Assembly: GCF_029893965.1 (NCBI RefSeq)
Contig: NZ_JARXXP010000016.1
Coordinates: 1 to 64,000 of the forward strand
Source: Paenibacillus sp. PastM-3
GTDB lineage: Bacteria > Bacillota > Bacilli > Paenibacillales > Paenibacillaceae
Direction of reading: 5' to 3'
DNA length: 64,000 bases
Positions 36,273-43,880 of this stretch are shown piece by piece (positions within the stretch are counted from its first letter, which is position 1; each line of letters opens with the position of its first letter). A model generated the notes under the pieces. That model was not told the DNA's origin. It made no database searches and saw only the letters and a list, made by a program, of their open reading frames with translations. Position numbers and translations under genes: made by a program.

Positions 36273-37151
36273 TTACTTACGCTTTACCAATTGCCAAAGC
36301 TCCATTCCGGGTGAAACCGGCACTTCCATATGTTCATCCGCATAGAGCTCAGCAGCCAGTATATCCGCCATAGTATATTCCGATTCCGGCAGCCATTTGC
36401 TGTAAAGATGGTCATATGCACCTTCCAATGCAGAATTGGTGAGGGTTTCCTTGTCAACGGCCTGAAAGGCCACCCGCGCGTACAATCCGGCAGGAAGGGT
36501 AAAGCTCCGCATGTCTCCTGGGATTTCATTCAAGCCTGTAACCTGCATGCCCATCATGTAGGTTCCTGAGCTCATATCCTGTTCGCATTCACATACCAGT
36601 CCAAAGCATGTGGAAGGCACCGCCTGATGCGGTATCCTTTCGGTCACGTCGTTACCATAGAAATTGCTGATCAGCTGATCAATAATCCGCTGCTTTTCCT
36701 CATAATTGTTGTAGGGCACCTTTGCAGCACAGCCAATAATATAGAGCGGGTCCTTCTGTTCAAATACATCCACTTTGTATGCTGTTGAAATGTCCATCGG
36801 CTTAAACAGCTCCCTTCCGTTGCTTATTCTTGTTTGGAGAGCGAGAAGTTCCTGCTCGATGACGGATAGGAGGCGTCCCTCCGATCGTACTGCTGTCAGG
36901 CGCGCCTGAACAGACCGGGTCCACAACCGGGGCTCAGCATCCAAAAGCATACGAATGTCTTCAAGGGAAAAGCGGAGCCTCCGAAGGTACTGGATTTGCT
37001 TCATCCGCTCACGCTGCCCGTCTTCATAGAAGGCATAACCATTTTCAGGATCAATGCCCGCCGGCTCCAGAAGTCCGATGTCCCTGTAGTACCTTAGCGT
37101 TTTTTTGGATACCTGAAGCATTCCAGCAAACTGCCCGATTGTGTAACCCAT
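36273..37151 (-). CDS. MerR-family regulator with GyrI-like effector domain
   Basis: A 292-residue regulator. The MerR winged helix is YTIGQFAGMLQVSKKTLRYY followed by RDIGLLEPAGIDPENGYAFY; a helical linker leads to a GyrI/BmrR-like ligand-binding domain from about residue 130 (FEQKDPLYIIGCAAKVP onward), which in relatives binds hydrophobic or cationic compounds. The ATG at 37149-37151 has GAGGTGA upstream; a GTG three codons earlier is less well placed. It lies 15 nt after the kinase gene on the same strand, so the methyltransferase, kinase and regulator may be one transcript. Confidence 0.87.
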   Translation of the reverse strand: MGYTIGQFAGMLQVSKKTLRYYRDIGLLEPAGIDPENGYAFYEDGQRERMKQIQYLRRLRFSLEDIRMLLDAEPRLWTRSVQARLTAVRSEGRLLSVIEQELLALQTRISNGRELFKPMDISTAYKVDVFEQKDPLYIIGCAAKVPYNNYEEKQRIIDQLISNFYGNDVTERIPHQAVPSTCFGLVCECEQDMSSGTYMMGMQVTGLNEIPGDMRSFTLPAGLYARVAFQAVDKETLTNSALEGAYDHLYSKWLPESEYTMADILAAELYADEHMEVPVSPGMELWQLVKRK

Positions 37152-37166
37152 TGTTCTCACCTCTGA

Positions 37167-37706
37167 CTAAAGCTTAATGCGTTCCCCAAGGGCACAGTCA
37201 ATAGCCGGTTGCTTGCATTGCCTGAATAATTCTTGCGCCACACAAGAATCCGTGCTCTCAGCAAAAGTATCCACCTCAACATCATACACTTCATCCTTAT
37301 GGACGAACGCCAGCTGCTCCAGCGCCTGCCCGATCCGCCGGTCTCCCCGTTCCCGTTCTCTGCGCGCAAGCTCTTCCGGCGGACAATGGACACCGACCCG
37401 CAGCACCGGATACCCGGCCAGGCTTTCCGCAAAATCCGCTCTGGTGAATTCATCATGAATCACATGATCCAGCACGAGATTAACCCCTTTATCTGCAAAC
37501 ATCGCAACCGTCCGGTGATAGAAATACTCGGTAGCCACCGGTATCAGCCGGCTATTCTGCCGGTCTTCCATATGCTCAATCACAAGATCGAAATCATCCA
37601 GGCTGTAACGGAAAAAATCCGGCAGCTTTTTAACGATTTCTTGGGCAAGTGTTGTTTTGCCGGAACTTGAGACTCCGTTTAATAGAATGATGTTCCCTAT
37701 TTTCAA
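37167..37706 (-). CDS. P-loop kinase of the chloramphenicol phosphotransferase-like family
   Basis: A 179-residue protein with Walker A GVSSSGKTT at residues 10-18 and the substrate-side segment FFRYSLDDFDLVIEHM; LVLDHVIHD is a plausible Walker B region, and RRERERGDRRIGQA the lid arginines. This order matches chloramphenicol 3-O-phosphotransferase-like proteins and related small AAA kinases. Many chromosomal members have unknown substrates, so drug resistance should not be assumed. The start is TTG at 37704-37706 with AGGAGGGG 8 nt upstream. It lies 11 nt after the methyltransferase gene. Confidence 0.8.
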   Translation of the reverse strand: MKIGNIILLNGVSSSGKTTLAQEIVKKLPDFFRYSLDDFDLVIEHMEDRQNSRLIPVATEYFYHRTVAMFADKGVNLVLDHVIHDEFTRADFAESLAGYPVLRVGVHCPPEELARRERERGDRRIGQALEQLAFVHKDEVYDVEVDTFAESTDSCVAQELFRQCKQPAIDCALGERIKL

Positions 37707-37717
37707 GCCTGCCCCTC

Positions 37718-38482
37718 CTAAATCTTCCTGGCAATAATATGTGTAAAAATAGCGATCTCCCGGTACGGGCTCTGCCTGCCGACTGTCAGCTCCAGCTGCA
37801 CCATCCGGTTATGCCAGTCCTTATCCTGCTTCACTTCATTATCAGTAATATATCCGTACAGATTATGTATCCCAAAATGCCCTGCAATCTCATAGCCTGC
37901 ACTGCTTAGCCAATTCGTCAGCTGTTCGTAAGAATACACAGTATAATCAGTCTGAATCAGTCCGCTGTACTCCTGACTATTGCCGATGGCGGCCAGTGCA
38001 CTGTCCGGTTCCTTGTTCAGAATGGCCTTTTTCATTACCTTGGCTGCCGGATTATGGGCAATCAGCGACAGGTATCCGCCAGTCCGCTGGCAACCGGCAA
38101 TCAGCCCGAGAAACCGCTGCGGATCTTTCGTATATTCAAGAATATTATGGCAAAAGCTCCACCCGAACGTTCCCAGTCCGCCGGCTACCTGCTCAAATGA
38201 ATCATTAATGTAGCGGACATCCGGCCCATCCTTTGCTGCGATGGCAACCATCTCCTGCGTCGGCTCCACCCCGGTAACCAGATGGCCTCTCCTGCTATAT
38301 TCATTGCTTGAAATGCCAAAGCCGCTGCCGATGTCCAGTATAGACTGGGCTTCACCGGTCAAGAACGAGTCAATCTGGTCCCACGCTGTCAGGTAGAACA
38401 ATCTCCCCCAGGGCATCCGGGTGTATTGCAGATAGGCTTCGATTGATGCTGAAAAGGCGGCTGTTGTGTTCACTCGCTTCAT
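37718..38482 (-). CDS. Class I SAM-dependent methyltransferase
   Basis: A 254-residue enzyme with SAM-binding motif I LDIGSGFGISS near residue 49, the acidic residue in LVTGVEPTQEM, motif LGTFGWSFCHNILEYTKDP, and GGYLSLIAH. The relation is to SmtA/UbiE-like small-molecule or tRNA methyltransferases; the substrate is unknown. The ATG at 38480-38482 has only a close GCAGAGG, while a GTG three codons later is better spaced, so the exact start is uncertain. It is the first gene of a probable three-gene unit with the kinase and the MerR gene. Confidence 0.85.
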   Translation of the reverse strand: MKRVNTTAAFSASIEAYLQYTRMPWGRLFYLTAWDQIDSFLTGEAQSILDIGSGFGISSNEYSRRGHLVTGVEPTQEMVAIAAKDGPDVRYINDSFEQVAGGLGTFGWSFCHNILEYTKDPQRFLGLIAGCQRTGGYLSLIAHNPAAKVMKKAILNKEPDSALAAIGNSQEYSGLIQTDYTVYSYEQLTNWLSSAGYEIAGHFGIHNLYGYITDNEVKQDKDWHNRMVQLELTVGRQSPYREIAIFTHIIARKI

Positions 38483-38677
38483 CCTCTGCTATCGTTATTA
38501 GCAACTCTGCTCTGAATTGCAAATTTCACCCACAGGAACAATATAATATAGAACCTGTTAACACCGATGCCTAATTGATCACACTCAAGCATAGATCCGG
38601 CAGCTTCAAAAGAAACAGCCCAAGCCATAAGCTTGAGCTGTTCATATTTTTTAAACCATATGCTATATATTACAGTG

Positions 38678-39043
38678 TTACGGCTCCCGCGGGGCCTCAA
38701 ACGTATGCCCGCAGTTCGGACAAAACCGCGCGTCCGCCGGCACAGTGCTGCTGCAGCCCTTGCATATTTTCACATCGCCGAGTGCGGAGATCTGCTCCTG
38801 GTTGGCTTCAATTTCGGCTTTCAGCGCAAGGATACGGCTCATGTTAACCGCATATGCATCTGCCTGCAACGGCGAACCCTGGAGAGTAGCTTCAAACAGC
38901 AGTTTGCCCATGATCTGATACTGCTTGTCGATTTCACTCTGCTTGCCGCTGTTTTGTAATTTGAGACGGTTTACCTCAACGACTGTCTTAGCCTTGTTAC
39001 CAGCCTCGGTCACACCTGCCTTGAACTTATCAAAAAAACTCAC
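38678..39043 (-). CDS. Zinc-ribbon protein with helical N-terminus
   Basis: A 121-residue soluble protein. Residues 1-85 are predicted helical and charged (FFDKFKAGVTEAGNKAKTVV); the C-terminus has one zinc ribbon, CKGCSSTVPADARFCPNCG, with four cysteines. Similar short zinc-ribbon proteins are common in Firmicutes and have no assigned role. The start is GTG at 39041-39043 with AGGG 7 nt upstream. It stands alone, about 190 nt upstream of the methyltransferase gene; nothing is seen in the gap. Confidence 0.8.
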   Translation of the reverse strand: MSFFDKFKAGVTEAGNKAKTVVEVNRLKLQNSGKQSEIDKQYQIMGKLLFEATLQGSPLQADAYAVNMSRILALKAEIEANQEQISALGDVKICKGCSSTVPADARFCPNCGHTFEAPREP

Positions 39044-39303
39044 CTGGCATCCCTCATTTCCGAAAATGTCATTTGCCCGTAAAATTCGTCAGGAAGCGCC
39101 GCTTCCCTGCTATGTTTATTCACCGAAACCCAATGATAGCCCTGACAACCCTCCGCACTACAGCTTACATATTTATTGTATAAATCAATCTATCCTTCCT
39201 TCATCATAACGTATAAACACAACTTTTAATATTTGTATCCTATTGCTGGACTGCATCTGGAAGATAAATTATAGTAGTCTGAGGAATATTCTGTAAAAAG
39301 GAC

Positions 39304-40020
39304 GTGGGCCTTCTGATGCTGACTGCACTGATCACCGCTGTACTTATTGCATTTTCATTTAAAATCGTTGAACAGCTCATCGGACTATTCAGCAAGCATC
39401 ATATACAGTTCGCCGTTTATTACTGGGGAGCTCTGCTTGTTGCCGTGAGTCTGTTCATCAAGGACAATTATGTCTACAACCTGCCGCATGATTTTCTTGC
39501 CGTACTGCCGCTGTGTCTTCTCATTCAGCTCATTAGCGGACTGATAGCCAGACGCTCCGGCTATTCGCCCCAAGGCCGCTTTAATACTATTAATTTCATT
39601 ATCACCTATCCTATACTTGAGGAGATTGCCTTCCGGGGGCTGGCGCTGCCTGTGCTTGCCCATAATGAAACCTTTGGTGCCTTGTCCGGACTGGAGCTTG
39701 GATACGGCCTGATTCCGCAGCTCAGCCTGGCGGTGATTATTACGGCCGTTCTGTTCGCGCTCTCCCACCTGCAGTACTATAAGCTCAATGCCGAAAGCAT
39801 CCGGTTCATGGCGTTTGCGCTGAGCGGCGGACTGTTCTTCGGGCTTGTCGCACAGGAGACAGAGTCCATACTGTTAACCATTTTAATGCATATATCCTTT
39901 AACGCTTCCGCGGCACTATATTCTTATAACAAGAAAAAGCTGGCTAAACAAGTAGAAACGGCCATGCCGTCCTTCAGAGAAGGCGGTAACCGTTTCTGCG
40001 AGAAATATAAGGATTATTAG
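39304..40020 (+). CDS. CPBP-family intramembrane metalloprotease with repeat-derived C-terminus
   Basis: A 238-residue membrane protein of the CPBP/Abi (CAAX protease and bacteriocin-processing) family. Motif 1 is EEIAFRG at residues 106-112, motif 2 FALSHLQYY, motif 3 HISFNASA. The body ends near residue 215 (SYNKKKLAK); the last about 23 residues (QVETAMPSFREGGNRFCEKY then KDY) are translated from the dispersed two-hairpin element copy B, so the native stop has been replaced. The start is uncertain: GTG 39304 is very close to AAAGGA, ATG 39316 is 13 nt from it. Such proteases often give self-immunity or process peptides; no peptide gene is seen nearby. Confidence 0.85.
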   Translation: MGLLMLTALITAVLIAFSFKIVEQLIGLFSKHHIQFAVYYWGALLVAVSLFIKDNYVYNLPHDFLAVLPLCLLIQLISGLIARRSGYSPQGRFNTINFIITYPILEEIAFRGLALPVLAHNETFGALSGLELGYGLIPQLSLAVIITAVLFALSHLQYYKLNAESIRFMAFALSGGLFFGLVAQETESILLTILMHISFNASAALYSYNKKKLAKQVETAMPSFREGGNRFCEKYKDY

Positions 40021-40060
40021 TAGCGTAAAACATATAAATTCTTATATTTAAAAAAAAAAG
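39950..40060 (+). repeat. Dispersed two-hairpin element, copy B
   Basis: Same order as copy A at 16798: AAGTAGAAACGG, inner arms CCGTCCTT and AAGGCGG, outer arm CCGTTTCT, then GCGAGAAATATAAGGAT and a perfect 9-bp inverted repeat AAATATAAG...CTTATATTT, then an A-run. The first 71 bp are inside the CPBP coding frame. The element stops just before the convergent HD-domain gene. Confidence 0.8.
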
Positions 40061-40075
40061 AGTACCGCTCATCAC

Positions 40076-40705
40076 CTACAGAGCCAGTGCCTCTTCTGTA
40101 ATTCTTCTGATATCCACCGGAGACAGCGTCTCCTCGTTCACCATATCGGGCAGGATCTCTGCCAGGAAATACTCCACACATTTAAGGTCAATATTCTTGA
40201 TCTTGATCAGCGCATTGCGGTACATGACCACAAATTCCTTCTCCGTATTGCCCCGCTGCATCTCCGCAAACGCCTCATACACCTGATCCATTTTATCCGC
40301 AACCTCGAGAATCAGCCCCTCCAGCGACTCATCCTTTCCTTCACGCAGCTGCTGGACGAAGATGCTTTTGAACTCCTCCGGGATATGCTCCTCAATAAAG
40401 TTATGGATCATCCCTTCCTCAACCTGCTGGATTAGCGACCGCAGCTGCAGCGAAGAATGCTTCACAGGCGTTTTAATATCCCCGATAAAAATCTCGCCAT
40501 AATCATGGCTGCTAGTAATCTCGTAAAGCTTTTTCCAGTCGATCACCGCACCGTTTTTTTCTTCGATATCGGCCAGCGTTTTGGCGTACTGTACGACCTT
40601 CCAGGAATGGGCGGCTACGCTATGCTCCTCGAATTTGAATTTACCCGGGCAGCGGATAATCCGCTCAAGCTCATTCAGTGAACGAAAATACTTATGAATC
40701 CCCAC
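40076..40705 (-). CDS. HD-domain phosphohydrolase (YfbR-like)
   Basis: A 209-residue HD-superfamily enzyme. Metal ligands are visible in EEHSVAAHSWKVVQYA (first His), TSSHDYGEIFIGDI (HD pair) and LEVADKMDQVYEAF (late Asp), the pattern of YfbR-like 5'-deoxynucleotidases. I prefer GTG at 40703-40705, which has AAGGAGG 8 nt upstream; that ribosome binding site lies within the longer frame, whose ATG at 40727-40729 has no good site. Nucleotide substrate specificity is family inference. Confidence 0.82.
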   Translation of the reverse strand: MGIHKYFRSLNELERIIRCPGKFKFEEHSVAAHSWKVVQYAKTLADIEEKNGAVIDWKKLYEITSSHDYGEIFIGDIKTPVKHSSLQLRSLIQQVEEGMIHNFIEEHIPEEFKSIFVQQLREGKDESLEGLILEVADKMDQVYEAFAEMQRGNTEKEFVVMYRNALIKIKNIDLKCVEYFLAEILPDMVNEETLSPVDIRRITEEALAL

Positions 40706-40729
40706 AGGCCAGTCCTCCTTATTCTTCAT

Positions 40730-41100
40730 AGTCTTTGCAGGAAAGTCAGTTCATCTCATTGAGATCGGGAGGTAGAGCTACTCACAGTATAGGCCGGAAA
40801 TGTTAAGCGGGAATTTAACCGGATGACTTCTTATGTTAAATCCCCCCACAAAGTGAGGCCTCTCATGGATGCTGACTCAGGTACTTTGCAGGGACCCCGA
40901 AAACGTATAAAAAAGCTGGCAAGGCTAGCCTGGCCAGCTCCAGCCCCGTCTTTTTGCGGACCCCATCCCCGTCTTAGGTCTGGATTCAAAAACAGTCCCC
41001 GGTCCGTTTTGCGCAGCTTCAAATCACCGTACAATTAACACATAGATAACGGATATTGAGAAAAAGCCTTCGGGTGTATCCATAACAAGAGAGGAAGATT
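40730..41100. other. Structured intergenic region with orphan terminator-like palindrome
   Basis: No gene is supported. There is a 26-bp near-perfect palindrome at 40914-40939 (AGCTGGCAAGGCTAGCCTGG core) which on the minus strand is followed by a T6 run, so it has terminator form although no minus-strand gene lies upstream of it. AAAGTGAGG at about 40852 and TACTTTGCAGGGACCCC at about 40882 may pair as a second hairpin. A small RNA on the minus strand is possible but not shown. Confidence 0.35.
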
Positions 41101-41104
41101 ATGA

Positions 41105-41326
41105 ATGAAAAAATTATACCGTTCCACCACAGACAAAATGCTTACAGGCTTGTGCGGAGGGCTGGCCCGCCACTTTAATCTGGATACCACCCTCGTGAGA
41201 CTGCTGGTTGCAGCTGCTGCATTCTTCAGCTTCGGCACTGTCCTTCTCATCTACATTATCGCCAGCATCATTATTCCAAAAGAGACTTTCGGCAACAGCT
41301 TTACAGACAGCTTTGACCACTATTAA
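41105..41326 (+). CDS. pspC: PspC-domain envelope-stress membrane protein
   Basis: A 73-residue protein consisting of one PspC domain: KKLYRSTTDKMLTGLCGGLA at the N-terminus is diagnostic, followed by a hydrophobic helix (LLVAAAAFFSFGTVLLIYII) and a short polar tail. PspC senses envelope damage and regulates PspA in the phage-shock response. The start is ATG 41105 with AGAGGAAG upstream. The pspA gene follows after 73 nt on the same strand; no terminator is seen between them. Confidence 0.9.
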   Translation: MKKLYRSTTDKMLTGLCGGLARHFNLDTTLVRLLVAAAAFFSFGTVLLIYIIASIIIPKETFGNSFTDSFDHY

Positions 41327-41399
41327 TCAGAAAAGCGCTACTGGTTAACGTTTAAATCAGACAATCCCATTCAAATTTAAATTTAAAGGAGAAATGAAC

Positions 41400-42089
41400 A
41401 TGAACAGCATATTTAACCGTATTACAACTTTGACTAAGGCGGCCATTCACGAAGGACTGAACAAGTTGGAGGACCCGGTGCTGCTGACCGGCCAATATCT
41501 GCGTGACCTCGATGACAAAATTAGCAGCGCCGAAAGCAAACAGCGTGAGCTGAAGGTTACCGCAAGCGTACTGGAACGCCGCAAGGCCGAGTATCTGGTG
41601 CAGGCAGACAGCAGTGAAGCTGCAGCAATTCAGGCAATGAGCGAAGGCAATGAACCGGCAGCCCGGGTAGCAGTTGAAGCTAAGCTGAGCTATCTGGAAA
41701 GCGTACAGGAGACCGAAGCTATTCTGGAAGAAACCCTGCAGGCACTGGCCGCGCTTGAGGTTAATCTGGAGAATGCCAAAGCAGAGCATGCCCGGCTGAA
41801 GGCCAAACGGGCTGAGCTGGCCGAACGCGCCCGCAAAGCTGAGGCAAGTAAACGGGCCGCGCAAAACAGTGCGGCTTCCCACACAGTAGCACCCGTGTAC
41901 GGTCACGTAATCAACGCCGGCGCCGCCTCCCGCGGCTTCGAGCGGATGGAAGACAAGATCAATGAATGGGAAGCACAGGCCGGGCAGCATGCACAGACTG
42001 CCGCTCCCGCCATCGACCCTGCCCTGCAAGGCGCAGTGGAAGCCGAATTGGCCCGCCTGCGCAGCAAGCAGTCGGACAGCGGGAAATAA
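41400..42089 (+). CDS. pspA: PspA/IM30 family protein
   Basis: A 229-residue coiled-coil protein of the ESCRT-III-like PspA/Vipp1 family, which coats and stabilises the cytoplasmic membrane. The N-terminal helix SIFNRITTLTKAAIHEGLNK is amphipathic, and EDPVLLTGQYLRDLDDKISS is the conserved family segment; long heptad helices rich in Ala/Glu follow, and the last about 50 residues are a variable linker. The ATG at 41400 is chosen because AAAGGAG lies 8 nt upstream; an ATG at 41394 is too close. It forms a two-gene stress unit with pspC. Confidence 0.9.
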   Translation: MNSIFNRITTLTKAAIHEGLNKLEDPVLLTGQYLRDLDDKISSAESKQRELKVTASVLERRKAEYLVQADSSEAAAIQAMSEGNEPAARVAVEAKLSYLESVQETEAILEETLQALAALEVNLENAKAEHARLKAKRAELAERARKAEASKRAAQNSAASHTVAPVYGHVINAGAASRGFERMEDKINEWEAQAGQHAQTAAPAIDPALQGAVEAELARLRSKQSDSGK

Positions 42090-42118
42090 GCTTGGTTAAC
42101 CAAATAACGCAAGCAATC

Positions 42119-42158
42119 AGCAGCGATCCTCCATGTATCCGGAGGACCGCTGCTTTGC
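42119..42158 (+). terminator. Terminator-like hairpin after pspA
   Basis: AGCAGCG-CCTCC and GGAGG-CGCTGCT arms enclose ATGTATCC; only a short T-run follows, so termination strength is uncertain. Confidence 0.6.
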
Positions 42159-42229
42159 GTTGCAGGCAGATAAGCAACAGCTATATTGAAGAGCGTTACG
42201 AAACTAATAAGAACATCAACACCCGACTG

Positions 42230-42413
42230 TAACGGACTCAAAAGACTTTATTTTGCGAAACTCCCGGCTTTCAGCTGGCTAACGGACTCAGATGACGCTA
42301 TCTGGCCATTTCGCCTACAATTTGCAGCATTTTGTACTTGTTAAGGTCACTGGAGTCCGTTACGTTTCCAAGGCGCACGCAATTTCGCAAATAACGCCTG
42401 CTCAGTCCGTTAG
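42230..42413. repeat. Head-to-head TAACGGACT repeats with 50-bp spacing
   Basis: TAACGGACTCA occurs at 42230 and 42280 on the plus strand and as GAGTCCGTTA/CAGTCCGTTA ending at 42362 and 42412. Each pair is 50 bp apart, so two units face two units. The units share ACGCTAT and TTTGCGAAA further in. The rest of 42158-42520 shows no gene. Confidence 0.7.
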
Positions 42414-42523
42414 ACACACACTCTCTCTTTCTACTATGTCTAGTCTATTACCGTAGGCGCTCGTTCTGTCATCACTTTCCTACTCTGCTGTCTCCCTTTA
42501 TCACGCTCCCTGCTTTGTTCAAT

Positions 42524-42580
42524 CAAATAAAGGAGACCCTGGCAGCCGCTGCCCGGCTCCCGGAATCTCCTTTATTTATA
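42524..42580 (-). terminator. Terminator of the S-alkylcysteine gene cluster
   Basis: AAATAAAGGAGA pairs with TCTCCTTTATTT around a GC-rich internal part, followed on the minus strand by a T-rich stretch, just beyond the stop of the last gene at 42592. Confidence 0.8.
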
Positions 42581-42591
42581 CCTGAAACCAT

Positions 42592-43860
42592 TCATTTATG
42601 TTCCATTATAAGCCGTACCCATAGCTGCACACCGGAGATCAGCATGTCTTCGTCAATATTAAACTGTGGCTGATGGATCGCATGCGTAATGCCCTCTATT
42701 GCATTGCCGCAGCCGATGAAGGCAAACGCGCCCGGCACCCGGTCAAGATACCAGCCGAAATCCTCCCCGGCGAGGCTGGGCTGGCTCAGCAGTATAGCCT
42801 GCTCTTCACCCAGCACTCCACGCGCTGCCCGAAGCAGCCGCTCTACTGCCGCAGCGTCGTTAACGACGGCGATGCCCTCGCGAAGCTCCAGGCGGTAGTC
42901 ACCGCCGTAAGCTGCTGCAGCCGCTGAGGCATGGCGGCGCAGCCCTTCAGTGATTGCAGCCACCGCCGTCTTCGAGAAGGCCCGGAACGTTCCGGTCAGC
43001 TCGCTGTGATCAGCGATCACATTAACCGCCGTGCCGGCTCTCACTGTGCCGAAGGCCAGTACCGCAGCTTCCTGCGGGTCAATCTGATTGGCCATAAGCC
43101 CATTAACGCCGGCTATGAACTGCGCCGCCATCTGGATCGCATCCGCTGCCTTATGCGGCGCACTGTGGTGTCCGGCTGTGCCGCGGAACTCCACCTTGAA
43201 ATGGCTGGAGGCTGCCATTGCATAATGCGGATGAATGCCCAGCATGCCTGCCGGAAGCTCCGGCATCACATGCAGCGCATAGGCGTAATCAACTCCCTCC
43301 AGAATGCCGGCCTCGATCATATCGCGTCCGCCGGAGAGCAGCCTACCGTCAAGCGGGCTCTTCACCGCGCCCTCCTCGGCAGGCTGAAAGACGAACACCA
43401 CTGTCCCGGTCAGCTGATCCCGGAAGGCAGCCAGCGTTCGGGCCGCCCCCAGCAGCATGGCTGTATGGGCGTCATGACCGCAGGCATGCATGATGCCGGG
43501 ATTCACTGATTTGTAGGGCAGCTCATTCTGCTCCTGTATCGGGAGTGCATCCATATCTGCCCGCAGCAGGATGACCGGTCCGCTGCCCGCCTGTCCCTGC
43601 AGCGTACCAACGACACCCATCCCGAAATGCCTGCCGACATACCGCTGCACGGTAATCCCCCATTCCTCCAGAAGTCCGGCGACCATTCCGGAGGTGCGGG
43701 TAACATCGTACAGCAGCTCCGGATGAGCATGAAGGTCACGGCGGATCGCCGTGACCTTCTCCTTTAATTTACCAGCATAACTCATCATGCGGGTCCAATC
43801 AGGTGCTTCAAGAATTACAGCAGCATCCGGAATTTCCCGTTCATCGGTTTTCCTGTTCAC
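42592..43860 (-). CDS. M20-family amidohydrolase/deacylase (distal cluster member)
   Basis: A 422-residue zinc peptidase-like amidohydrolase. Metal and catalytic motifs are visible: LRADMDALPIQE, MHACGHDAHTAMLLG, FQPAEEGA and, near the end, PSLAGEDFGWYL. The N-terminus carries about 30 extra residues before the usual RRDLHAHPEL. Members deacylate N-acyl amino acids. The start is GTG at 43858-43860 with GGGG 5 nt upstream, 20 nt after the cmoJ gene. It is the second M20 gene in the cluster, suggesting a second N-acyl substrate; direct evidence is lacking. Confidence 0.88.
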   Translation of the reverse strand: MNRKTDEREIPDAAVILEAPDWTRMMSYAGKLKEKVTAIRRDLHAHPELLYDVTRTSGMVAGLLEEWGITVQRYVGRHFGMGVVGTLQGQAGSGPVILLRADMDALPIQEQNELPYKSVNPGIMHACGHDAHTAMLLGAARTLAAFRDQLTGTVVFVFQPAEEGAVKSPLDGRLLSGGRDMIEAGILEGVDYAYALHVMPELPAGMLGIHPHYAMAASSHFKVEFRGTAGHHSAPHKAADAIQMAAQFIAGVNGLMANQIDPQEAAVLAFGTVRAGTAVNVIADHSELTGTFRAFSKTAVAAITEGLRRHASAAAAAYGGDYRLELREGIAVVNDAAAVERLLRAARGVLGEEQAILLSQPSLAGEDFGWYLDRVPGAFAFIGCGNAIEGITHAIHQPQFNIDEDMLISGVQLWVRLIMEHK

Positions 43861-43880
43861 CGCAGCCCCTTCGTCACGGA

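Noticed and set aside
37167..37706. Dedicated chloramphenicol resistance gene
   Set aside because: The fold matches a broad kinase family, and most chromosomal members have no shown drug substrate.
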